This document shows, piece after piece, positions 16,942-25,051 of a DNA stretch of 64,000 bases (its first letter is position 1; every line of letters starts with the position of its first letter). The stretch is from Candidatus Borkfalkia stercoripullorum (GTDB taxonomy: Bacteria > Bacillota > Clostridia > Christensenellales > Borkfalkiaceae). Made by a program: the position numbers and the translations under genes. The notes beneath the pieces are model-generated. The model saw only the letters and a list, made by a program, of their open reading frames with translations, did no database searches and was not told the origin of the DNA. Location: positions 1 to 64,000 of the forward strand of contig DWXC01000033.1 of assembly GCA_019119395.1 (NCBI GenBank). The letters are read 5' to 3'.

Positions 16942-17760
16942 ATGTTCAAAAGACTGCGCGCAGACATCGAGGCGGCAAAGCGCAACGACCCCGCCGCGCG
17001 AAACAAATTCGAAATATGGCTGACTTATTCGGGCGTGCACGCTTTATCGTGGCACCGCTGGGCCAACCGCCTGTACCGCATGCACTTAAAACTTCTGGCG
17101 CGCATTACGAGTCAGTTCGCCAAGTTCCTCACCGGCATCGAAATCCACCCCGCCGCGAAGATCGAGGGGGGCGTGTTCATCGACCACGGCGCGGGCGTGG
17201 TCATCGGCGAAACGGCGGAAGTCAAGTCGGGCGTGGTCATCTATCAGGGGGTCACGCTGGGCGGCACGGGCAAGGAAAAGGGCAAGCGCCACCCGACCAT
17301 CGAAAAGGACGTGGTGATAAGCTCCGGCGCGAAGGTCTTGGGCGGCTTCACCGTGGGCGAAGGCGCCAAAATCGGCGCGGGCGCGGTGGTTCTCAAAGAA
17401 GTGCCGCCGCACGCGACCGTCGTGGGCGTTCCCGCGCGCGTGGTGCGCATCAAAGGGGAAAAACCCGACCTGTTGCAGGAAAAGGTAGACCCGAACGCGG
17501 AAGAGATCCGCGCGCTCAAATGCCGCGTACATAAGCTCGAAGCCGCGCTCGAAAGGCTGACGGGCGAAAAGTTCGAATGCACCAAAGAGGAAGAGGAGCT
17601 CTTCCCCGCCGTGGAAACGGGCGAAACGGCGCAGGATATTGCGGAAACGGAAATTCCGGCGCCGGACGGAGCGGAGACGGACAAGGGAGAAAAGGACGAG
17701 AAGGCAAAGACGGAAAGAGAGGAAAAAAGCAATGATCACATCCAAGGAACTGAGAAATAA
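16942..17760 (+). CDS. cysE: Serine O-acetyltransferase with charged tail
   Basis: Makes O-acetylserine from serine and acetyl-CoA, the first step of cysteine synthesis; CysK at 9679 does the second. The first ~185 residues are a compact CysE with the left-handed beta-helix hexapeptide repeats ('GIEIHPAAKIEGGVFIDHG', 'VIGETAEVKSGVVIYQGVTLGG', 'GAKIGAGAVVLKEVPP'). The N-terminal helical part is short, as in many Firmicutes. A further ~85 residues, rich in Glu/Lys, form an unusual coiled or disordered tail ending in the overlap with the next gene. The C-terminal Ile that normally binds CysK is therefore absent at the end. The 29-nt overlap with alaS suggests coupling. Confidence 0.9.
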   Translation: MFKRLRADIEAAKRNDPAARNKFEIWLTYSGVHALSWHRWANRLYRMHLKLLARITSQFAKFLTGIEIHPAAKIEGGVFIDHGAGVVIGETAEVKSGVVIYQGVTLGGTGKEKGKRHPTIEKDVVISSGAKVLGGFTVGEGAKIGAGAVVLKEVPPHATVVGVPARVVRIKGEKPDLLQEKVDPNAEEIRALKCRVHKLEAALERLTGEKFECTKEEEELFPAVETGETAQDIAETEIPAPDGAETDKGEKDEKAKTEREEKSNDHIQGTEK

Positions 17761-19561
17761 GTGGCTTAAATTTTACGAAGGCAAGGGGCACGTCAACATC
17801 GGCGCGGTATCCCTCATCGGCGACGGCACCACGGGCGTCATGTTCAACGTGGCGGGCATGCAGCCGCTCATGCCCTATCTTTTGGGGCAGCCCCATCCCG
17901 CGGGCAAGCGCCTGTGCAACGTGCAGGGGTGCGTGCGCACGGTAGACATCGAATCCGTCGGCGACGCGACGCACTTCACCTTTTTCGAGATGATGGGAAA
18001 CTGGTCGCTCGGCGACTATTTCAAAAAGGAGAAAACGGCGTGGTCGTTCGAACTTCTGACCGAGGTTTTCGGGCTGGATAAGGACAAGATCTGCTCCACC
18101 GTGTTCGCGGGCAACGAATCCGCCCCGCGCGACGACGAGACCGCCGAACTTCTCGTGGGTCTCGGCATAAAGCGCGAAAACATTTTTTATCTGGACAAGT
18201 CCAACAACTGGTGGGAACTCGAAGGCACGGTCGGCACTCCCTGCGGGCCGGACAACGAGTGGTTCTACCCCCTCACCGATAAGGAATGCGGCAGGGAACA
18301 CTGCGACATCAACTGCCCCTGCGGCAGGTACGTCGAGATCGGCAACGACGTGTACATGCAGTACAAAAAGACGGAAAACGGCTACGTGCCCCTGGAAAAC
18401 AAGAACGTGGACACGGGCTTCGGGCTGGACAGGATGCTCGCATTCCTCAACGGGCTGACCGACGGTTACAAGACCGACCTTTTCAGCGGCGCGATCGCCT
18501 GCCTCGAAGGGCTTTCGGGCAAAAAATACGACGACGGCGGCGAAGCGCAGAAGGCGATGCGCATCATTGCCGACCATACCCGCACGACGGTCATGCTCAT
18601 CGGCGACGTGAACGGCATTCTTCCCTCCAACACGGGGGCGGGCTATATCCTGCGCCGCCTCATGCGCCGCGCCATCCGCTATTGCAGGGCGCTCGGCGTT
18701 GCGGGCAGCGCCATGCAGGACGTCGCGAAGGTGTTCATCGACGAGGTGTACGGCGAGGCGTACCCGCTCCTGCCCGAAAAGAGGGAGTATATCCTCGAAG
18801 AGATCGCGCGCGAGACCGAGCGGTTCGAGGCGACTTTGGAAAAGGGTACAAAGGAATTTGAAAAGACGCTTTCGGGCATCGAGCGCAAAAACGAATTCAT
18901 GTCCAAACAGAACCCGGGATACGTCAAAGAAACGAAGATCGGCGGCAAGGCGGCGTTCAAACTTTACGATACGTACGGATTCCCGCTCGAACTGACGGTG
19001 GAAATGGCTGCCGAGCGCGGCTATACGGTGGACGAGGCGGGGTTTGCCGAGGCGTTCAAGGAACATCAGGAAAAGAGCCACGCGCAGGTTTCCGCGGGCG
19101 AATTCAAGGGCGGCCTTGCGGACACGTCCGTCGCCACGACGCGGCTGCACACCGCAACGCACCTTCTCAACGCGGCGCTCAAACAGGTGCTTTCGCCCGA
19201 CGTCAATCAAAAGGGCAGCAACATCACGCCCGAGCGTCTGCGGTTCGACTTCAATTTCGCCCGCCCGATGACGCAGGAAGAGATCAGGACGGTGGAAGAC
19301 CTCGTCAACGAAAAGATCAGAGAGGATATCCCCGTGGTGTTCGAGGAGATGCCTTACGAAAGGGCGAGGGAAGAGGGCGTCGTCGGCGTGTTCGACAGCA
19401 AATACGGCGACGTTGTCAAAACCTATTCCATCGGCAATTTCTCGCGCGAAATGTGCGGCGGCCCGCACGCGGCGCGCACGGGAGAATTGGGGCGTTTTAA
19501 GATCGTCAAAGAGCAGTCCTCTTCGAGCGGCGTCAGAAGGATCAAGGCAATTCTGGAATAA
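17732..19561 (+). CDS. alaS: Alanyl-tRNA synthetase, short form
   Basis: A 609-residue class II synthetase charging tRNA-Ala. It has the catalytic domain, helical tRNA-recognition part and the editing domain, whose zinc ligands are H473, H477, C575 and H579 ('HTATH', 'CGGPH'). It stops right after 'SSSGVRRI', so the DHHA1/C-Ala domain (about 250-300 residues in the usual ~870-residue enzyme) is missing. Motif text such as 'NVAGMQPLMPYLLGQPHP' resembles the short AlaRS group common in Patescibacteria, so an exchange between lineages is possible. No stop-codon damage is seen. The start at 17732 overlaps cysE by 29 nt, with GAGAGGA upstream. Confidence 0.9.
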   Translation: MITSKELRNKWLKFYEGKGHVNIGAVSLIGDGTTGVMFNVAGMQPLMPYLLGQPHPAGKRLCNVQGCVRTVDIESVGDATHFTFFEMMGNWSLGDYFKKEKTAWSFELLTEVFGLDKDKICSTVFAGNESAPRDDETAELLVGLGIKRENIFYLDKSNNWWELEGTVGTPCGPDNEWFYPLTDKECGREHCDINCPCGRYVEIGNDVYMQYKKTENGYVPLENKNVDTGFGLDRMLAFLNGLTDGYKTDLFSGAIACLEGLSGKKYDDGGEAQKAMRIIADHTRTTVMLIGDVNGILPSNTGAGYILRRLMRRAIRYCRALGVAGSAMQDVAKVFIDEVYGEAYPLLPEKREYILEEIARETERFEATLEKGTKEFEKTLSGIERKNEFMSKQNPGYVKETKIGGKAAFKLYDTYGFPLELTVEMAAERGYTVDEAGFAEAFKEHQEKSHAQVSAGEFKGGLADTSVATTRLHTATHLLNAALKQVLSPDVNQKGSNITPERLRFDFNFARPMTQEEIRTVEDLVNEKIREDIPVVFEEMPYERAREEGVVGVFDSKYGDVVKTYSIGNFSREMCGGPHAARTGELGRFKIVKEQSSSSGVRRIKAILE

Positions 19562-19578
19562 ACGGCGGCATGGCTGCG

Positions 19579-19602
19579 AACGGGAGGGGCGCCCTCCCGT
19601 TT
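19579..19602 (+). terminator. Terminator after alaS
   Basis: AACGGGAGGG...CCCTCCCGTT stem followed by only a short T-rich tail; moderate. Confidence 0.5.
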
Positions 19603-19629
19603 AATATTGCGGCGTTTTTGCGAGAAGTG

Positions 19630-19658
19630 TTGACAAAACGGCCCGCGGGCGGTATAAT
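19630..19658 (+). promoter_or_regulatory. Promoter of the secB-like/fabZ unit
   Basis: Consensus TTGACA (19630-19635), 17-nt spacer, TATAAT (19653-19658). Confidence 0.85.
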
Positions 19659-19722
19659 AATATCGTTACAACCAAAAAAGCGTCCGTCCGCGCACGGCGG
19701 GACGGAACAGGGAGAAAAAATC

Positions 19723-20154
19723 ATGCAGAAAGTAAATTTTTCGCTCAAAGGAATCCGCGCGGAAGAGATGCGCTTCGCGCTCACCAACGTGCGCGTAACC
19801 AAAGATACGCGCTTCGATCTGAAACCCGCCTTTTCGCGGCAGGTGAGAAGGGTCGTCGATAACGAAAAAGTTTTTCTCGTCACCCTCGCGGTGAAGATCG
19901 AGAATACCGAGGAATCTCCCAAACCTTTTGACCTGACCGTCCGCATCACGGGCATATTCGAAACGGCAGCCTCTACCGACGAAGAACGCAAGGCTTTCAC
20001 CGTCGAGGCGACGGAGGTTCTGTATCCTTATCTGCGCGCGGCGGTCACCAACCTTACGACGGCGGCTTTTGCCGCTCCGATCGTTCTTCCCGTGGTCAAC
20101 GGCGCGATCTTCCCCGAGGACAGGGACGACCCTTCGTCCGAATACGCCAACTGA
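19723..20154 (+). CDS. SecB-like chaperone
   Basis: A 143-residue protein with the SecB fold pattern: an early 'KVNFSLKGIRAEEMRF' strand, a middle 'VFLVTLAVKIENTE' strand, and the C-terminal 'YLRAAVTNLTTAAFAAPIVLPVVNGAIF', which mirrors the SecB segment ending in 'PPINF'. SecB holds pre-proteins unfolded for SecA. In Gram-positive bacteria SecB-like proteins are uncommon and often belong to toxin-antitoxin-chaperone modules; no toxin is next to this gene. The start at 19723 has GGGAG upstream; the longer frame begins before the promoter. fabZ follows by 47 nt, probably in one transcript. Confidence 0.75.
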   Translation: MQKVNFSLKGIRAEEMRFALTNVRVTKDTRFDLKPAFSRQVRRVVDNEKVFLVTLAVKIENTEESPKPFDLTVRITGIFETAASTDEERKAFTVEATEVLYPYLRAAVTNLTTAAFAAPIVLPVVNGAIFPEDRDDPSSEYAN

Positions 20155-20201
20155 ACGCGAAACCGAAAACGTGCGGCGCACGGCCGCGTCATGAGGAAGT
20201 T

Positions 20202-20618
20202 ATGAACAAAGAAGAGATCAAGGAATTTCTGCCCCACCGCGAGCCGATGCTGCTTTTGGACGAAGTCGTCGTGGAAGAGGGGCGGGCGATCGGCAAATAT
20301 ACCGTAAAAGGAGACGAGTTTTTTTTGCAGGGGCATTTCCCCGGCAACCCGATCGTGCCGGGCGCCATCCATTGCGAAATGATCGCACAGACGGCCGTGG
20401 CGCTTTTGCCCGATTGTAAAGGCAAAACCCCGCTTTATACGGGGCTGAACAACGTAAAATTCAAAAATCCGCTTTTGCCCGGCGATACGGCGGTCATGAC
20501 CGTCGAACTCACGGCGAGAAGGGGCGTTTTCTGCTTTGCCAAAGGCAAGCTGGAAGCGAACGGAAAGCTGTGTACGAGCGCAGAATTTTCTTTCGCACTC
20601 CTTCCCAAACAGGCATAG
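20202..20618 (+). CDS. fabZ: 3-hydroxyacyl-ACP dehydratase
   Basis: A 138-residue hot-dog-fold enzyme that dehydrates 3-hydroxyacyl-ACP in each cycle of fatty acid elongation. The active-site His is in 'GHFPGNPIVPG' (~48-58), and the catalytic Glu in 'HCEMIAQ' (~61-67). The N-terminus 'FLPHREPMLLLDEV' is typical. GAGGAAG precedes the ATG. It lies with the SecB-like gene upstream of a terminator and is not in the fabH transcript, although it belongs to the same pathway. Confidence 0.92.
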   Translation: MNKEEIKEFLPHREPMLLLDEVVVEEGRAIGKYTVKGDEFFLQGHFPGNPIVPGAIHCEMIAQTAVALLPDCKGKTPLYTGLNNVKFKNPLLPGDTAVMTVELTARRGVFCFAKGKLEANGKLCTSAEFSFALLPKQA

Positions 20619-20640
20619 CGGCAGGCAAAACGAGCGCTTT

Positions 20641-20675
20641 TGCGTCCGCCGTATGCGGCGGGCGCACTTTTTTTG
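20641..20675 (+). terminator. Terminator between fabZ and fabH
   Basis: TGCGTCCGCC-GTATGC-GGCGGGCGCA type stem (one G-T pair) followed by CTTTTTTTG. Confidence 0.8.
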
Positions 20676-20727
20676 CCGGATTTACCTGTTAAAACCGCTT
20701 AACTTGCGCGGTTTTTCCGAATATGGC

Positions 20728-20756
20728 TTGACTTAAATGGCCAAATCCTCTATAAT
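20728..20756 (+). promoter_or_regulatory. Main fab operon promoter
   Basis: TTGACT (20728-20733), 17-nt spacer, TATAAT (20751-20756). I looked for FapR- or FabT-like palindromes over it. Only an imperfect TGGC...GCCA pair (about 20724-20743) flanks the -35, which is not enough to name a regulator. Confidence 0.8.
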
Positions 20757-20820
20757 TTAAGAAAGTGCGGGCTTGTGCGATCTGCGTTTTCCCGCAAAGC
20801 GCTGCATGAAAGAGGTTGCG

Positions 20821-21786
20821 ATGTCATTTTTCATAGCGGGTACGGGCAGCGCCCTTCCCGAGAAAGTTGTAACGAACGACGATTTAACGGAATTTCTGGA
20901 TACCTCCGACGAGTGGATACGCACCCGCACGGGCATTGAACGCCGCCACGTCCTTACAAGCGAACGGCTGGACGAACTGGCGATCCGTTCGGCAAAGACC
21001 GCATTGCTGGATGCGGGCGTTTCGGGCGGGGAGATCGACCTGATCATGTGCGCGACGATGCGCGCCGACACGTTCACGCCTTCGCTTGCGTGCACGGTCG
21101 CGGAGGCGATCGGCTCGACCGCCCCCGCGTTCGATCTCAACGCGGCGTGCGTGGGCGTGCTGTATGCCATGGAGATCGCCGATTCTTTCATCGCGGCGGG
21201 CAAGGCGAAAAACGTCTTAATCGTGTCGGCGGAGGCGATGAGCAAACTCGTGGACTGGACGGACAGGTCGACGTGCGTACTGTTCGGAGACGGCGCGGGC
21301 GCCATGGTCGTGCGCGCGGGCGAGGGCAGGCTTTCCGGCGTGCTTTCCACAAAACCCGATTCGCACGTCATCCGCATGCCCAACATCGAGGGCCTGAACA
21401 GCCCGTACAACAAGATCGCGCAGGAACCGCTCGCCATGCACATGGACGGCGGCGAAGTGTATAAATTCGCCGTAAACGCGATGGGAAGAAACATCGAAGA
21501 GGCGTGCGCGCGCGCGGGGATCTCCCCCGCGGAAGTGGACTGGTACTTGCCGCATCAGGCGAATTTGCGCATTATCGACGCCAGCCTGAAAAAATTCAAG
21601 ATAGACAAGAGCAAAGTGCTCACCAACATTGCGGACTGCGGAAACATGAGCGCGACGTCCGTCATGGTGCTTCTCGACCAGTTTGCCAAGAAAGGCACAT
21701 TTAAAAAGGGAGACAAGCTGCTGTTCGTGGCGTTCGGAGGCGGACTCACGAGCGGCGCGGTCATCATAATTTGGAATAAAGAGTAA
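20821..21786 (+). CDS. fabH: 3-oxoacyl-ACP synthase III
   Basis: A 321-residue thiolase-fold enzyme that starts fatty acid synthesis by condensing acetyl-CoA (or branched acyl-CoA) with malonyl-ACP. The catalytic triad is C110 ('LNAACVG'), H245 ('YLPHQAN') and N275 ('DCGNMSATS'). The usual GNTSAAS is GNMSATS here, a mild change. The start at 20821 (MSFFIAG) follows AGAGGT; an upstream in-frame ATG adds 16 non-conserved residues. It is the first gene of the ten-gene fab/acc block. Confidence 0.95.
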   Translation: MSFFIAGTGSALPEKVVTNDDLTEFLDTSDEWIRTRTGIERRHVLTSERLDELAIRSAKTALLDAGVSGGEIDLIMCATMRADTFTPSLACTVAEAIGSTAPAFDLNAACVGVLYAMEIADSFIAAGKAKNVLIVSAEAMSKLVDWTDRSTCVLFGDGAGAMVVRAGEGRLSGVLSTKPDSHVIRMPNIEGLNSPYNKIAQEPLAMHMDGGEVYKFAVNAMGRNIEEACARAGISPAEVDWYLPHQANLRIIDASLKKFKIDKSKVLTNIADCGNMSATSVMVLLDQFAKKGTFKKGDKLLFVAFGGGLTSGAVIIIWNKE

Positions 21787-21802
21787 AAAGGAGTAAATCA
21801 TT

Positions 21803-22030
21803 ATGGAAACGTTGGAAAAATTGAAGGAAATTCTGAGCGAATGCAAGGGCGAAGATCTCGACATCACGCCCGAAACCACTTTCGACGAACTCGATTTCGA
21901 TTCCCTCGACAAAGTGGACATCGTCATGCAGATCGAAGAGGCTTACGACATTTCTTTGGGCGACAACATGCAGCTTTCCACCGTCGGCGAACTCGTTGCA
22001 AAGATCGACGAGGCTGTCGCGAACAAGTAA
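21803..22030 (+). CDS. acpP: Acyl carrier protein
   Basis: A 75-residue acidic four-helix protein that carries growing acyl chains on phosphopantetheine attached to S34 in 'DFDSLDKVD'. Length, acidity and helix II sequence ('LDKVDIVMQIEEAYDI') are standard. It lies 16 nt after fabH with AAAGGAG upstream, and 9 nt before fabK. Confidence 0.97.
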   Translation: METLEKLKEILSECKGEDLDITPETTFDELDFDSLDKVDIVMQIEEAYDISLGDNMQLSTVGELVAKIDEAVANK

Positions 22031-22039
22031 GGCGATAAA

Positions 22040-22981
22040 ATGCAGACGAAACTTACGCGTCTTCTCAAAATTCAATACCCGATCATACAGGGAGGCATGG
22101 CGTGGATCGCCGATGCCTCTTTGGCGAGCGCTGTTTCCAACGCAGGCGGCCTCGGCATCATCTCCGCGATGAACGCGAACGCCGATTGGGTGAGGGAAGA
22201 GATCAGAAAGTGCCGCGCGGCAACGGATAAGCCGTTCGGCGTGAACATCATGCTCATGAGCCCCCACGTCGAAGAAGTCGCGAAGATGGTCGCCGAAGAA
22301 AAAGTTCCCGTCGTCACGACGGGTGCGGGCAATCCTTCGCGCTTCGTGAAGATGTGGAAGGAGGCGGGCATCGTCATCATCCCCGTCGTGGCGAGCACGG
22401 CGCTTGCCAAAATGGTCGAGCGCGCGGGCGTGGACGCGGTCATCGCCGAGGGCGGCGAAAGCGGCGGGCACGTCGGCGACCTCACGACGATGGCGCTCGT
22501 GCCGCAGGTCGTGGACGCGGTCAAGATCCCCGTCGTTGCGGCGGGCGGTATCGGCGACGGCAGGGGCATGGTCGCGGCGTTCGCTTTGGGCGCGTGCGGC
22601 GTGCAGATGGGAACGCGTTTCCTCGTCGCGGACGAGTGCACCGTTTCCGAAGAATATAAAAAGAAAGTATTGGCGGCGAAGGACATTTCCACGATGGTCA
22701 CGGGCAGGCGGCTCGGCCATCCCGTCCGCGCCATCAAAAATTCGTACATGAACAGCTATGCCAAGCTCGAGGCGGATTCCAACATCCCCGACGAGCAGCT
22801 CGAACAGTTCGGCGTCGGGTCTCTGCGCAAGGCGGCGAAAGACGGCAATGCCGACGAGGGCTGCTTCCTCGCGGGGCAGATCGCGGGCATGGTCAACAAG
22901 CGCCAGAGCGCGAAAGAGATCGTCGAAGAGGTCATGGCGCAGGCGGAAAAGATGATGGAGGGCGTCAAGTGGGAAATTTAG
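22040..22981 (+). CDS. fabK: Enoyl-ACP reductase II (FMN)
   Basis: A 313-residue TIM-barrel flavoenzyme that reduces enoyl-ACP with NAD(P)H in the last step of each elongation cycle, the triclosan-insensitive alternative to FabI. Typical segments: 'PIIQGGMAWIADASLASAVSNAGGLG' region (~14-40, FMN site), 'EGGESGGHVG' (~137-146) and 'VVAAGGIGDGRG' (~167-178). Similar nitronate monooxygenases lack the fab context. Its end overlaps fabD by 13 nt. Confidence 0.95.
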   Translation: MQTKLTRLLKIQYPIIQGGMAWIADASLASAVSNAGGLGIISAMNANADWVREEIRKCRAATDKPFGVNIMLMSPHVEEVAKMVAEEKVPVVTTGAGNPSRFVKMWKEAGIVIIPVVASTALAKMVERAGVDAVIAEGGESGGHVGDLTTMALVPQVVDAVKIPVVAAGGIGDGRGMVAAFALGACGVQMGTRFLVADECTVSEEYKKKVLAAKDISTMVTGRRLGHPVRAIKNSYMNSYAKLEADSNIPDEQLEQFGVGSLRKAAKDGNADEGCFLAGQIAGMVNKRQSAKEIVEEVMAQAEKMMEGVKWEI

Positions 22982-23805
22982 CCTTCCTGTTCGCCGGGCA
23001 GGGCGCGCAGGTGCCCGGCATGGCGGGCGACGTGAAAGACGCGCCCAAAGTCAAAAAACTGTTCGAACTTGCCGACGGCATCCGCCCCGGCATCGTCGAT
23101 AAAATGCTTTCGGGCACGCAGGAAGAACTGAACAGGACGCTCCTCACCCAGCCGGCCATGTTCCTTGCGGATCTCGCTTATGCGTACGTGAAGGAAGAAG
23201 AAACGGGCGCGCCCGACTGCGTGCTCGGTTTTTCCGTGGGAGAAGTGCCCGCCCTTTGCTTTGCGGGCGTACTGTCCGAAGAGGACGCGTTCCGCGCCAT
23301 CGTCAAGCGCGCGGAGCTTATGGAAGCGTATACCGAGCGCGTGAAGGGCTGCATGATCGCCGTCGTAAAACTTCCGCCCGAAAAGGCGGAAGCGCTGTGC
23401 GACGGGGTAAACACCCATCCCGCAAACTATAACGGCGCGTTGCAGACGGTCGTCGCCTGCCGTGCGGAGGCGGAAGAAGAATTTCTTGCCAAAGTCAAAG
23501 AGGCGGGCGGCAGGGCGATGAAACTGCGCGTTTCGGGCATGTTCCACTGCCCCGAACTCGCGCCCGAAGCGGAAGAATTCGAAAAGTTTTTGCGCACGCT
23601 CAGAATGAACGCGCCGCGCATGGACGTGTACGCCAACCTCACGGCAAAGCCGTACGAGGGCGACTTCGCGGCGACGCTCGCAAAGCAGATGTGTTCGCCC
23701 GTCCGCTTTACGGAAAGCATCGCGGCGATGAAGGCGCGCGGCGTCCAAGAATTTGCCGAAGTCGGGCCGGGCAAGGTTCTTACCGGTCTCGTGCAGCGGG
23801 GCTGA
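22969..23805 (+). CDS. fabD: Malonyl-CoA-ACP transacylase, GTG start
   Basis: A 278-residue acyltransferase moving malonyl from CoA to ACP. Nucleophile S89 in 'GFSVGEVPAL' and H193 in 'MFHCPEL'; 'FAGQGAQ' at 8-14 is the oxyanion-region signature. It begins with GTG inside the end of fabK (13-nt overlap), a start supported by the conserved MGNLAFLFAGQG. It is somewhat shorter than the ~310-residue norm, mostly in the ferredoxin-like lid. Confidence 0.95.
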   Translation: MGNLAFLFAGQGAQVPGMAGDVKDAPKVKKLFELADGIRPGIVDKMLSGTQEELNRTLLTQPAMFLADLAYAYVKEEETGAPDCVLGFSVGEVPALCFAGVLSEEDAFRAIVKRAELMEAYTERVKGCMIAVVKLPPEKAEALCDGVNTHPANYNGALQTVVACRAEAEEEFLAKVKEAGGRAMKLRVSGMFHCPELAPEAEEFEKFLRTLRMNAPRMDVYANLTAKPYEGDFAATLAKQMCSPVRFTESIAAMKARGVQEFAEVGPGKVLTGLVQRG

Positions 23806-23875
23806 TTTTTCCGTACGGAAAAATTCCGCTTTTCGTTGCGCATCCGTGCAACATAAATAAGGAAATCATAATCAT

Positions 23876-24616
23876 ATGTCAGAAAACAGAGTCGCGCTCA
23901 TCACGGGCGCGGGCAGGGGGATCGGCGCGACCATCGCGCGCACCCTCGCCGCAGAAAAAACGGACATCGCAGTCGTCGATTACAGCGACGAATCCGCGGC
24001 AAAAGAGACGCTCGACGCGCTGAAAGAGGCGGGCGTGGCGGCGCGCTATTATAAGTGCGACGTTTCCGACTTCTCCGCCACAAAGGAGACGGTCGACAAG
24101 ATCGTCAAGGATTTCGGCAAGATCGATATTCTCGTCAACAATGCCGGCATCACGGCGGACAAACTCATCATGCGCATGGAAGAAGCGGATTGGGACAGGG
24201 TGCTGTCCATCAACCTCAAAGGTTGCTTCAACATGATCAAGCACGTCACTCCGTATATGATGCGCAAGCGTTACGGCCGCATCGTATCCATCAGTTCGGT
24301 CGTAGGGCTGATGGGCAACGCGGGGCAGGCGAACTATGCCGCATCGAAGGCGGGCATCGTCGGGCTTACCAAAACGGTGGCGAAGGAATTCGGCGCAAGG
24401 AACATCACGGCGAACGCCGTCGCGCCCGGGTTCATCAAGACCGCCATGACCGACGCCTTGACGGAAGAGCAGAAACAGGCGATGTATAAGCTCATTCCTC
24501 TGGGTTGCCTCGGCGAAACGCAGGATATTGCCAATGCGGTCAAATTTCTCGTTTCCGACGACGCGCGCTACATCACGGGCGTCGTGCTGAAAGTGGACGG
24601 CGGGATGTATATTTAA
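23876..24616 (+). CDS. fabG: 3-oxoacyl-ACP reductase
   Basis: A 246-residue short-chain dehydrogenase reducing 3-oxoacyl-ACP with NADPH. Cofactor loop 'TGAGRGIGATIA' (~10-21), 'NNAGIT' (~85-90), and active-site Y154 and K158 in 'NYAASKAG'. The C-terminal 'ITGVVLKVDGGMYI' is FabG-like. AAGGA precedes the start with a rather long spacer. After it comes the 435-nt gap that holds two structured repeats, before fabF. Confidence 0.95.
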   Translation: MSENRVALITGAGRGIGATIARTLAAEKTDIAVVDYSDESAAKETLDALKEAGVAARYYKCDVSDFSATKETVDKIVKDFGKIDILVNNAGITADKLIMRMEEADWDRVLSINLKGCFNMIKHVTPYMMRKRYGRIVSISSVVGLMGNAGQANYAASKAGIVGLTKTVAKEFGARNITANAVAPGFIKTAMTDALTEEQKQAMYKLIPLGCLGETQDIANAVKFLVSDDARYITGVVLKVDGGMYI

Positions 24617-24619
24617 ATT

Positions 24620-24795
24620 TTCACGAAAAATGATTTGTGCTGACAAATCATTTTTCCGTGATTTTGAGGGCGCTGCCCTCTGCGGCGCGCTTTTTGAGTG
24701 CACGCCAAATGATGCGCGCCGCATTCACCCGTTGAGACCGCAAGTATGCGGCAAATTGTGTGCGCTTTTTGAAAAGCGTGGTTTTCAAACGCGCC
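24620..24795 (+). repeat. Structured repeat element, copy 1 (+)
   Basis: Five hairpins in fixed order. A: 24620-24661, stem AAAAATGATTTG/CAAATCATTTTT, loop TGCTGA, framed by TCACG and CGTGA. B: GAGGGC-GCT-GCCCTC (24666-24680). C: GCGGCGCGC/GCGCGCCGC (24682-24690, 24714-24722) around a loop with GCACGCC. Then linker ATTCACCC (24723-24730). D: CCGCA-AGTA-TGCGG (24738-24751). Then CAAATTG. E: 24762-24794. The same order and linkers recur at 24815-25036 (-) and 63729-63904 (+). Confidence 0.8.
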
Positions 24796-24814
24796 TTTAA
24801 TTATTTAAATAATC

Positions 24815-25036
24815 TTGCGAAAAAGCAAAAACGACGCTTTTTGCTTTTTCACTCAATTTGGCAACGCTTTGCCTTATGGGAAGAGGGTGAATTTGCGCCC
24901 TTGTATATTATGCGTGCCCCTATAAAAGGGCGCAAAGAGCGGAGAAACCGTTGCCGAGCCGAAATGATCGGCGAACAACGGTGTCGCCCTAAAACTCACG
25001 ACATTTTGTTTTGTCGGCACAAAACAAAATGTGTGA
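24815..25036 (-). repeat. Structured repeat element, copy 2 (-), diverged
   Basis: On the minus strand the same five-hairpin plan is present with different stems. A: 25036-24996, stem CATTTTGTTTTG/CAAAACAAAATG, loop TGCCGA, followed by CGTGAGTTTTAGGGC. B is larger: ACCGTTG/CAACGGT near 24982-24947. C: TTTGCGCCCTT/AAGGGCGCAAA (24936-24892) with loop AGGGGCACGC. Then ATTCACCC. D: GGCAA-AGCG-TTGCC (24873-24860). Then CAAATTGAGT. E: GAAAAAGCAAAAA/TTTTTGCTTTTTC (24850-24819). Stems differ from copy 1; loops and linkers are kept. Confidence 0.75.
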
Positions 25037-25051
25037 ACCGGGAGGATATTT

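Noticed and set aside
20700-20760. FapR or FabT operator at the fabH promoter
   Set aside because: No palindrome close to either published consensus was found; only an imperfect TGGC/GCCA pair.
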